From an uncultured Collinsella sp. (lineage in GTDB: Bacteria > Actinomycetota > Coriobacteriia > Coriobacteriales > Coriobacteriaceae), in the NCBI GenBank assembly GCA_900542825.1, contig UQOY01000020.1:1-23090 (forward strand): DNA of 23,090 nt, written 5' to 3'. Under the pieces are notes generated by a model. That model saw only the letters and a program-made list of their open reading frames with translations, was not told the DNA's origin and did no database searches. Made by a program: the position numbers and the translations under genes. The stretch's first letter is position 1. Every line of letters starts with the position of its first letter. Of this stretch, positions 1 to 5,727 are shown piece by piece.

Positions 1-6
1 GAGTTC

Positions 7-44
7 CGCACGAGCCGGAGAGCACTTAATGTGCTCTCCGTGCG
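7..44. other. Strong hairpin at the window start
   Basis: Ten-base arms at 16-25 and 31-40 (CGGAGAGCAC / GTGCTCTCCG) pair perfectly around a TTAAT loop, and CGCA at 7-10 can extend the stem with TGCG at 41-44 across a bulge. It resembles a terminator stem of a gene left of the window, but no T-run follows on the + strand, so the role is uncertain. Confidence 0.5.
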
Positions 45-194
45 AGCAGGACTGTAGAGCAGGAAACCTTGTATACGCCCGACCGCTCCCGAGGGGCATC
101 TCTCATGCAAAAACTTTTGTCAGGTAAAGTCCGAGGTCAGTGGCGTTTTATACCGAGAAATTCAAAAAAGTGGAAAATTCATTACATATTTGCG

Positions 195-223
195 TTGACT
201 TTAGGTAACTAAAGTTTCATACT
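195..223 (+). promoter_or_regulatory. Predicted sigma-70-type promoter of the cstA leader
   Basis: TTGACT at 195-200 is separated by exactly 17 bases from CATACT at 218-223. It lies in an AT-rich patch ahead of a 240-base leader. Prediction is from consensus only. Confidence 0.6.
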
Positions 224-241
224 CCTTTTCATCCACTGGGG

Positions 242-270
242 GATGTGAACACGCACGGATCGTTCACATC
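242..270 (+). promoter_or_regulatory. Inverted repeat in the cstA leader
   Basis: GATGTGAAC (242-250) and GTTCACATC (262-270) are perfectly complementary with an 11-base spacer. It sits just after the predicted transcription start, so it could be a transcript hairpin or a repressor operator. The half-site TGTGA also resembles a Crp-type half-site, but the arrangement here is only suggestive. Confidence 0.4.
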
Positions 271-294
271 ATGATTGAAGAGGATTTCTTAGAC

Positions 295-339
295 ATGTTC
301 ACGCATCAGCTAAACATTATCAGCGTAGTAATTATCTGA
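295..339 (+). CDS. Putative 14-residue leader peptide of cstA (Ile/Val-rich)
   Basis: The peptide reads MFTHQLNIISVVII and ends with TGA at 337-339. A good ribosome binding site, GAAGAGGA (277-284), sits 10 bases before the ATG; an in-frame ATG at 271 lacks one. Seven of the last eight residues before the stop are Asn-Ile-Ile-Ser-Val-Val-Ile-Ile type, with six branched-chain codons clustered at the end. Peptides of this kind are known from ribosome-mediated attenuators of ilv genes, including those of actinobacteria. Here mutually exclusive hairpins and an intrinsic terminator follow, and then cstA rather than an ilv gene. The ORF could be chance, but its position, Shine-Dalgarno sequence and codon cluster argue for a real leader peptide. 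Confidence 0.5.
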   Translation: MFTHQLNIISVVII

Positions 340-342
340 TGC

Positions 343-379
343 GGGTTAGCACATACAGCTAGCCCGTACGATAACGGGC
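343..379 (+). promoter_or_regulatory. Alternative hairpins of a possible attenuator
   Basis: Segment 1 (GGGTTAGC, 343-350) pairs with segment 2 (GCTAGCCC, 358-365). Segment 2 can instead pair with segment 3 through GCCCGT (362-367) and ACGGGC (374-379). Segment 3 (GGCGGC, 377-382) can also pair with the 5' arm of the terminator (GCCGTC, 397-402). The leader peptide stop lies four bases before segment 1, so a stalled ribosome would cover it. This mutually exclusive arrangement is typical of transcription attenuation; the on/off direction is not certain from sequence. Confidence 0.45.
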
Positions 380-390
380 GGCTGATGAAG

Positions 391-429
391 ATGAGGGCCG
401 TCGAGCGCAACCGACGGCCCTCATTTTTT
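391..429 (+). terminator. Intrinsic terminator within the cstA leader
   Basis: Perfect 13-base arms at 391-403 and 412-424 enclose an 8-base loop and run into six T residues (424-429). It lies between the predicted promoter and the cstA start, so cstA transcription should require read-through or antitermination. Confidence 0.85.
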
Positions 430-464
430 ATGTCTGGGAAGTTCTTTTTAGAGGAGGAAATGTA

Positions 465-2354
465 ATGAACGGAGTTTTGCTCATGGTTGTGGCTGCGGCG
501 GTGCTCGCCTGCGGCTATCTGGGCTATGGCCGCTGGCTGGCCAACAAGTGGGGCGTTGACAAAGAGGCCCTCACGCCGGCCAAGCGCATGAAGGACGGCA
601 AGAGCTTCTCACCTGTCTCCGCCTTCACCGCGTTCTCGCACCAGTTTAGCTCGATCTGCGGTGCCGGCCCTGTTACGGGTACGATCGTCGCCATGGCCTT
701 CGGCTGGCTTCCCGTCGTGCTCTGGGTCCTCGTCGGTGGCATCTTCTTTGGCGCCGTCCACGACTTTGGCGCCCTGTACGCCTCGATGAAGAACAACGGC
801 AAGTCCCTGGCCCAGCTCATCGAGAAGTACATCGGCAAGACCGGCCGTCGCCTGTTCCTGCTGTTCTGCTGGCTGTTCTGCATCATCGTCATCGCCGCTT
901 TCACCGACATGGTCTGCAAGACGTTCATGTTCACCCCGGCCGTTGACGCTTCTGGTGCTGCTACCGGTGCCATCGACTTCACCAAGTCCTATGCCGCTGG
1001 CTGCGCTGGCACCATCTCCATCCTGTTTACCTTCGTCGCCATGGCCTTTGGTTGGGCCCAGAAGAAGTTCAACCTCACCGGCGCTGCCGAGTTCGTCACC
1101 GGCGTGGTACTCATGGTCCTCATGTTCGCCGTCGGCATGCAGTTCCCGGTCTACCTGGACAAGTTCCAGTGGTTCGCCGTCGTCATGGTCTACCTGGTCT
1201 TTGCCGGTGCCATGCCCATCCAGATGCTCAAGACCCCTCGCGACTACCTCACTTCCATCATGATGATCGTCATGATCGTCTGCGCTGTCCTCGGCATCGT
1301 CGTCCTTGGTGTTAACGGCCAGGCCACCATCACCGCCCCGGTTTTCACTGGCTTTAGCAATGCCTCGGGCATGATGTTCCCGGTCCTGTTTGTCTCCGTT
1401 GCCTGCGGCGCTCTCTCCGGTTTCCACAGCCTCGTTTCTTCCGGTACCTCCTCTAAGCAGGTCGAGAAGGAGCAGGACGCCGTCAAGGTCGGTTATGGCG
1501 CCATGATCGTCGAGTCCTTCGTCGGCATCCTTGCCATCATCGTCGCCGGCATCATGTTCTCCGACATGAACACCGCCGGTACCGGTGCCCTCAACGCCGG
1601 TGTCGCTTCCACCCCGTTCCAGATCTTCGCCGCTGGTATCTCCCGCGGTATGCAGGCCTTCGGTGTTGACGGCACGCTCGCTACCGTCTTCATGACCATG
1701 AACGTTTCCGCTTTGGCCCTGACCTCGCTCGACGCCGTCGCCCGCATCGCCCGCACTTCGTTCTCCGAGTTCTTTGCCCAGACCAACGACGCCCTGGCCA
1801 TCGAGTCCAAGGCCGGCTACATGAAGGTTCTCGGCAACCCCTGGTTCGCCACGGTCGTCACCCTGCTCCCCGGTCTCGCCCTTGCCTTTGGCGGCTATGC
1901 CAACATCTGGCCGCTCTTTGGTGCTTCCAACCAGCTGCTCGGCGGTATGACCATGATCACCCTCGCCGTGTTCTGCAAGTGCACCGGCCGCAAGGGTTGG
2001 ATGCTCTACGTGCCCGTCGTCTTCCTGCTCTGCTGCACCTTCACCTCGCTGGTCCAGAGCGCCATGGGCTGCATGACCGCCGTCCAGGCCTACGGCTTCT
2101 TCGGTACCATCCCGGCTACCGCCACCACGGCCGCCGTCTCCGTCGCCGCCACCAAGGGCCTGCAGCTTGTCTTTGCCATCCTGCTGATGGTCCTGGGTCT
2201 CATCGTTGCCGTCAACTGCCTCAAGGAGTTCTTCGGCAAGGAGGCCGGCTCCATGCCCGACGAGGAGCCCGAGTGGTCCGAGATGGGCAAGGCCGAGTAC
2301 GGCCGCGCCGCTGCCGCCGAGGCTCCCGCCGACGCCGAGGCCGCCAAGGCGTAA
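465..2354 (+). CDS. cstA: CstA-family carbon starvation protein, probable pyruvate/peptide transporter
   Basis: A 629-residue polytopic membrane protein. Family hallmarks include the N-terminal membrane start, the segment PVTGTIVAMAFGWLP near residues 70-84, a GALSGFHSLVSSGTSSKQ stretch near 315-332 and LLPGLALAFGGYANIWPLFG near 467-486. CstA and the related BtsT are known pyruvate transporters in enterobacteria, with peptide uptake also reported; the substrate here is inferred. The C-terminal 45 residues are a hydrophilic Ala/Glu-rich cytoplasmic tail. The start is fixed by GAGGAGGA at 451-458. The gene appears monocistronic: a terminator follows at 2395-2432, and the 5' leader contains a possible attenuator. 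The family assignment is firm. Confidence 0.95.
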   Translation: MNGVLLMVVAAAVLACGYLGYGRWLANKWGVDKEALTPAKRMKDGKSFSPVSAFTAFSHQFSSICGAGPVTGTIVAMAFGWLPVVLWVLVGGIFFGAVHDFGALYASMKNNGKSLAQLIEKYIGKTGRRLFLLFCWLFCIIVIAAFTDMVCKTFMFTPAVDASGAATGAIDFTKSYAAGCAGTISILFTFVAMAFGWAQKKFNLTGAAEFVTGVVLMVLMFAVGMQFPVYLDKFQWFAVVMVYLVFAGAMPIQMLKTPRDYLTSIMMIVMIVCAVLGIVVLGVNGQATITAPVFTGFSNASGMMFPVLFVSVACGALSGFHSLVSSGTSSKQVEKEQDAVKVGYGAMIVESFVGILAIIVAGIMFSDMNTAGTGALNAGVASTPFQIFAAGISRGMQAFGVDGTLATVFMTMNVSALALTSLDAVARIARTSFSEFFAQTNDALAIESKAGYMKVLGNPWFATVVTLLPGLALAFGGYANIWPLFGASNQLLGGMTMITLAVFCKCTGRKGWMLYVPVVFLLCCTFTSLVQSAMGCMTAVQAYGFFGTIPATATTAAVSVAATKGLQLVFAILLMVLGLIVAVNCLKEFFGKEAGSMPDEEPEWSEMGKAEYGRAAAAEAPADAEAAKA

Positions 2355-2394
2355 TCGACCTGACGAGTTGAACGTCACATCTATACAACTCGAC

Positions 2395-2432
2395 AAGACC
2401 GGGTCCGCGGCTGCGCGGGCTCGGTCTTTTTT
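2395..2432 (+). terminator. Intrinsic terminator of cstA
   Basis: AAGACCG (2395-2401) pairs with CGGTCTT (2422-2428), with further GC pairing inside (CCGCG/CGCGG), followed by T residues to 2432. A small inverted repeat (GAGTTG/CAACTC) lies immediately upstream. Confidence 0.85.
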
Positions 2433-2473
2433 CATGCAAAAGCGGGCGATGCCCGAGTGTTCTCGCAGATGTT

Positions 2474-2525
2474 TTGCGTGGATAAGGGCGCGCGTTGTAC
2501 CATATAGACGTATATGTGTACATAT
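2474..2525 (+). promoter_or_regulatory. Promoter region and palindrome before the JetD-like gene
   Basis: TTGCGT (2474-2479) and TACCAT (2498-2503) are spaced by 18 bases and form a plausible promoter. Just downstream, ATATGT-GT-ACATAT (2512-2525) is a perfect palindrome around a 2-base centre, placed near the expected transcription start. It could be an operator. Both calls are consensus-based. Confidence 0.4.
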
Positions 2526-2537
2526 GAAAGGGGCCCC

Positions 2538-4727
2538 GTGGCCAAGACGGTATATTCCGATAACCAAAATAATGTCGACGCCCTGGCTGAGCGTCTGAGC
2601 AGCCAGACGTCGCTTTCTGCCGAGCGCGCCAAGCTAGTTGCCTACGACCTGCTCTGCCGCAAGGCACTCAAGATCAAGTCGAGCGCGCTGGCGCAGATTT
2701 TCCGCTCCGTCGATAAGGAATGCGACACCAAGGCGATGCGCGACGAACTCATCGCGGCAAAGATTGTTACCAAGATCGAGGGCAGCGGCATTAACGGACG
2801 TCCGGCGTTCTATACCATTCATGCCGAGATAAGTGATGCTCAGGAGCAGCTTGCCGAGGCTGTCGAAGAGGCCGTCGAGGGCGTTGTCGAGGTGCCCGCT
2901 TCGGTGGAAACGGCCCCGCGCGAGCATGTCGATACCGACGAGCTGCTCGATGAGAACGTCGTTCGCGCCTTTACGGCCAAGGCCGGCCGCGGCGGTTTTG
3001 GTGGGGGCGGCAAGCGCGATGCTCAGCGCCGTGCCCAGCAGGAGCGCTTCCGTCGCGCCGTGGCTCAAAAGGATGAGCTCGATACCGAGGCTGTTGAGAC
3101 CGAGGTTACTGCCGAGCCGCAGAAGCCCGCGAAGGAGCAAAAGCCCGTGGAGGCCCAAGAGCCCAGGCGTCGTCGCGGTGCTCACTTTAAGGCTGCACAG
3201 CAGGATGTCGCGCATGAGGATGAAGAGCCTTCCGAGGTTGCAGACGATGTTGAGGAGTCTGTCAAGAGGGCTCCGGGTTCGTGTCGTCCCGGCCGCGGTT
3301 TTGCGGGACGCGCGTATCCCGTAAAGCGTCAGGAGAAGGGCGAACCGGCTTCGACCGCTCAAGCCGAGAAGGCCGAACAAAGCGAGAAAGCCGTTGAGCC
3401 GGTAGCTTGCGAGCAGCAACCTTCCGAGTCGCAGCCTGCGGCCGACGCCGAGGCCAAAGCTCGACAGTCCGCTGATAAGCAGGCGGGGGAGAGCGCCTCA
3501 AGCAAGCCTCGCCGTCGTCGTCACCGCGGCGGTCGTGCCTCAAATGCCGAGGCCGCGGCCGAGAAGGCGGCGATGCAAAGCAAGGATGCGAAGGCTGAGG
3601 CCCCGGTGGAGCAGCCCAAGCACCAGCCGGCGAAGGGGGACAAGCCCGAGCGCTCGCAAAAGGGTCCGTCCGCGCCAAAGCAAGAACGCAAAGCTCAGGC
3701 AGATTCCAAGCGCAAATCCCAGGCGCAGTCCAAACCGACTGCAAACGATGTGGCCGCCCAGCAGCCTGAGCCGCCCGCTCATGGCGAGGTTTCGGCGTTT
3801 GCTCTGGCACGTGTCCTGGGCAGGCAGCTGCTCAAGGTCGTTCCCACGCCTACGGCGCTCTCCAAGATTAAGGAGCAGCAGACTCAAATTGTTAAGGTCG
3901 AGGGCAAGGACGGCAAAAAGGCTCCGCAGCGCACTCAGCACAACGAGATGTCCAACCGCAAGATTGCTGAGGAGATTGCAATCATCCAGGCTTGGATTGA
4001 GCAGAATCGCGGAGCTGATACGCCGGTCGCTTCGCGTCGCCAGCGCGCCTACCAGATTTTTAACGATGAGAAGGCCTTTGACGGCAAGCACGGCGAGCGC
4101 CTGATTCGGCGTATGACCGAAAAGGGCATCAGCATGCAGGCGATTAAGGTCGCCCCCAACCGCCCCGTGCACTTTACGGGTTTCTTTACGCTGGGCGCCG
4201 ACAAGCCGTTCATTATGGTCGAGAACCTGGACACCTATGACGAGATCGTCAAGCTCCTGCGCGGCCGCAAGCACGCCAAGCTTTTTGGCACCAAGGTGGG
4301 TGGCGTGATTTTTGGCGGCGGCTGCAAGGCGAGCGTTTCGCACGCACTGGATGATTATCTGGCCGAGATCGGCTATCGCTTTAACTATGTCTACTACGTG
4401 GGCGACATCGACCGAGAGGGTGCGCGCATTGTCGAGCAGACCCGTAACGCCAATGTGGTAGAGATTCGCCTGCATGCCGGTATGTATCGCGCCATGCTTG
4501 CCGAGCACAAGCGTCGCGTGAAGGCCGGCGGCGAGTGCGAGCCCGCGGCTGCCAACCAGGGCGTGCCGCAGAACCTGGCGGCGACGATTAAAGATCTGCC
4601 CATGGTCACGCGCGTGCAGTTCCGCAATGTGCTGCGCGAGGGCGGACGCATTCCGCAGGAGATTCTGATGACCGCTGACTATCGGGATGGCGACTCGGGA
4701 AGCTTCGACCGCATGCTGAATAACTAA
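2538..4727 (+). CDS. Solitary JetD-like (DUF2220) Toprim-domain protein with basic disordered linker
   Basis: The GTG at 2538 is the likely start: AAAGGGG sits 4 bases before it, whereas the ATG at 2514 has no ribosome binding site. The 729-residue product has an N-terminal globular part (about 1-95, possibly winged-helix), a low-complexity region rich in Ala, Lys, Glu, Pro and Gln (about 95-410) with RGG-like patches at 150-158 and 325-333, and a conserved C-terminal core from about 415. The core carries a Toprim signature: Glu562 in VENLDTYDEI, a GGG turn at 593-595, and Asp623/Asp625 in GDIDREG. This order matches the DUF2220 domain of JetD, the topoisomerase VI-like nuclease subunit of Wadjet (JetABCD). 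No JetA, JetB or JetC gene is adjacent. The Toprim assignment is likely; nuclease activity and the biological role are inferred. Confidence 0.65.
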   Translation: MAKTVYSDNQNNVDALAERLSSQTSLSAERAKLVAYDLLCRKALKIKSSALAQIFRSVDKECDTKAMRDELIAAKIVTKIEGSGINGRPAFYTIHAEISDAQEQLAEAVEEAVEGVVEVPASVETAPREHVDTDELLDENVVRAFTAKAGRGGFGGGGKRDAQRRAQQERFRRAVAQKDELDTEAVETEVTAEPQKPAKEQKPVEAQEPRRRRGAHFKAAQQDVAHEDEEPSEVADDVEESVKRAPGSCRPGRGFAGRAYPVKRQEKGEPASTAQAEKAEQSEKAVEPVACEQQPSESQPAADAEAKARQSADKQAGESASSKPRRRRHRGGRASNAEAAAEKAAMQSKDAKAEAPVEQPKHQPAKGDKPERSQKGPSAPKQERKAQADSKRKSQAQSKPTANDVAAQQPEPPAHGEVSAFALARVLGRQLLKVVPTPTALSKIKEQQTQIVKVEGKDGKKAPQRTQHNEMSNRKIAEEIAIIQAWIEQNRGADTPVASRRQRAYQIFNDEKAFDGKHGERLIRRMTEKGISMQAIKVAPNRPVHFTGFFTLGADKPFIMVENLDTYDEIVKLLRGRKHAKLFGTKVGGVIFGGGCKASVSHALDDYLAEIGYRFNYVYYVGDIDREGARIVEQTRNANVVEIRLHAGMYRAMLAEHKRRVKAGGECEPAAANQGVPQNLAATIKDLPMVTRVQFRNVLREGGRIPQEILMTADYRDGDSGSFDRMLNN

Positions 4728-4730
4728 ATT

Positions 4731-4758
4731 CCGCCGTTCTACCGAACGGCGGTCTTCT
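4731..4758 (+). terminator. Likely intrinsic terminator after the JetD-like gene
   Basis: CCGCCGTTC (4731-4739) and GAACGGCGG (4744-4752) pair perfectly around a 4-base loop, followed by TCTTCT. The stem is strong but the T-tract is weak. Confidence 0.7.
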
Positions 4759-4765
4759 CGACGCT

Positions 4766-4871
4766 GCGAGGGGCCCTGGCACGGCAATCTGACGTTCAAC
4801 TTCGGCGGCGCGACCAGAAGGTCAGCGCCGCCTTGTTTCACGTCACCTTGCCATACCAGGACCCCTCTCGC
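4766..4871. repeat. 106-nt imperfect long hairpin
   Basis: The left arm (4766-4815) and right arm (4820-4871) are complementary along almost their whole length with a four-base loop (AGAA at 4816-4819). The best-paired blocks are GCGAG at the base, CCTGG/CCAGG, GGCAA/TTGCC, TGACGT/ACGTCA and GGCGGCGC/GCGCCGCC. No reading frame spans it convincingly. It could be a short palindromic mobile element or a structured RNA. Confidence 0.6.
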
Positions 4872-5049
4872 TGTCACGTCCAAAACATCGAGGTCACGTG
4901 GCCTTCTTTGCGTGCGGAACTCGCGACAAACTTAATGTCCGGCCCGCCGGGGCCACGCGGCACTTTGTAGATGGCGGATCGCTTTTCGGAACTGGGCTGA
5001 CGGACATGTTCCAAAATCTACTACAGTCGCTGTACAGGGTGTCTATAAA
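4872..5049. other. Non-coding stretch, nothing assignable
   Basis: A GC-rich stretch without a convincing ribosome binding site or conserved reading frame. Short complementary pieces such as GTGGCC near 4896 and GGCCAC near 4951 could pair, but no known element is recognised. Confidence 0.3.
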
Positions 5050-5289
5050 GAGCCGTGGTCAAAAAACATCAAATATGAGTACTGATACTCTTTTGGTAGC
5101 AGAAATTTTGACCTCAAATTAGATGATTTGACGTGTCGATCGAGCAGATATGCTGCCGTATCTCCTCAAGTGTTCAATAAAAGATAATCTTGATGTGAAT
5201 AAATCTCATTCACAGCTTCTTTTATTAACGTAAATAATGTAGCTACAACGGTAACAGTACTCATATTTGCTGTATTTTGGCCACAGCCC
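5050..5289. mobile_element. MITE-like 240-bp AT-rich element with 35-bp terminal inverted repeats
   Basis: The left end (5050-5084) and right end (5255-5289) are inverted copies of about 35 bases with roughly six mismatches; the inner 14 bases AAATATGAGTACTG are identical. The interior is clearly more AT-rich than its surroundings. Two tiny convergent ORFs begin inside the repeats with the same ATGAGTACTG: one on + at 5075-5122 (15 aa) and one on - at 5264-5166 (32 aa). Neither has a family I recognise, and no transposase is present. A non-autonomous element is the simplest reading. No clear target-site duplication is visible. Confidence 0.55.
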
Positions 5290-5327
5290 TTCGGAAGGTC
5301 CTCGAAAATAGCCCCGAGTCGGCATTT

Positions 5328-5367
5328 GGGGACGTTCCTTTAGTGCCGGCACTTTAGGAACGTCCCT
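5328..5367. repeat. REP-like 40-bp palindrome
   Basis: The sequence is self-complementary about a centre between 5347 and 5348: outer arms GGGACGTTCCT (5329-5339) and AGGAACGTCCC (5356-5366), and the inner perfect palindrome AGTGCCGGCACT (5342-5353). Only the two T-T positions either side of the core fail to pair. AGTGCCGG is repeated once more at 5369-5376. Palindromes of this kind are typical of REP elements, but no transposase is in the window. Confidence 0.55.
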
Positions 5368-5374
5368 AAGTGCC

Positions 5375-5394
5375 GGTTCGAATCCCTCCGCTTG
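5375..5394 (+). repeat. Direct repeat copy 1, tRNA T-arm-like
   Basis: A 20-base stretch beginning GGTTCGAATCCCTCCG is identical to 5544-5563. Its first 16 bases equal the T-arm region of tRNA-Gln but lie in the opposite orientation to that gene. It is a tRNA fragment, not a complete tRNA. Confidence 0.6.
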
Positions 5395-5440
5395 GCGGCG
5401 TCGGTCCGATTCGCTGAATGCCAGGGGCTCTCGGCTGATA

Positions 5441-5456
5441 TGGGACGGAGGGATTC
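5441..5456 (-). repeat. Duplicated 3' end of tRNA-Gln (att-like remnant)
   Basis: TGGGACGGAGGGATTC here is identical to 5619-5634, the 3' acceptor and T-arm end of the tRNA-Gln gene, in the same orientation and 178 bases away. Duplication of a tRNA 3' end is the usual trace left by integrase-mediated insertion. No integrase gene remains. Confidence 0.55.
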
Positions 5457-5543
5457 CGCGTCCGCCTTTTCGGCGGCCGCGCCCCGCTCCTTGCGTGCTG
5501 CGCTGGAAAACGCTTCGCATTTCCTCAGCTCCGCACCCTTGCG

Positions 5544-5563
5544 GGTTCGAATCCCTCCGCTTG
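5544..5563 (+). repeat. Direct repeat copy 2, tRNA T-arm-like
   Basis: This is the second identical copy of the 20-base sequence at 5375-5394, again resembling a tRNA T-arm. No acceptor, D or anticodon arm can be built around it, so it is not a functional tRNA. Confidence 0.6.
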
Positions 5564-5566
5564 CCC

Positions 5567-5605
5567 ACAAGAAAGCGCCCTGGGCCGTTATGGGCTCAGG
5601 GCGCT
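5567..5605 (-). terminator. Terminator of tRNA-Gln
   Basis: AGCGCCCTG (5574-5582) and CAGGGCGCT (5597-5605) form a strong stem. Read on the minus strand it follows the tRNA by ten bases and runs into TTTCTTG. The reverse orientation also has four T residues, so it may act both ways. Confidence 0.65.
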
Positions 5606-5614
5606 CAGTTTTAA

Positions 5615-5689
5615 TGGCTGGGACGGAGGGATTCGAACCCCCAACAGCCGGCACCAAAAACCGGAGTTCTACCGTTGAACTACGTCCCA
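5615..5689 (-). tRNA. tRNA-Gln (anticodon UUG)
   Basis: On the minus strand the acceptor stem TGGGACG pairs with CGTCCCA, followed by discriminator G and a genome-encoded CCA (5615-5617). The anticodon arm has the stem CCGGT/GCCGG around a seven-base loop TTTTGGT, giving anticodon TTG for Gln (CAA). The T-loop TTCGAAT is canonical. The body is 72 nt without CCA. A terminator hairpin follows. The 3' end is duplicated nearby, suggesting use as an integration site. Confidence 0.93.
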
Positions 5690-5727
5690 ATGTGTGGTGT
5701 TGCCCAAAAGCAACTCGTCTAGTTTAC

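Noticed and set aside
115..140. RNase P-like motif (GTAAAGTCCGAGG) in the first 200 bases
   Set aside because: Only this short match is present; the other conserved RNase P RNA regions are not.
609..2567. 652-codon open frame on the minus strand opposite cstA
   Set aside because: It is a shadow of the GC-rich codon pattern of cstA; its translation is low-complexity Gly/Asp/Glu/His-rich with no family features.
3540..4883. 447-codon minus-strand frame opposite the JetD-like gene
   Set aside because: Composition is a Leu/Arg-rich mirror of the sense gene, there is no ribosome binding site and it runs through the terminator and the hairpin.
4898..5122. 74-codon + strand frame in the intergenic scar
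   Set aside because: No ribosome binding site, no recognisable family, and it runs into the terminal repeat of the MITE-like element.
5535..5565. Second tRNA gene on the + strand
   Set aside because: Only a T-arm-like piece is present; no acceptor, D or anticodon arm can be formed.
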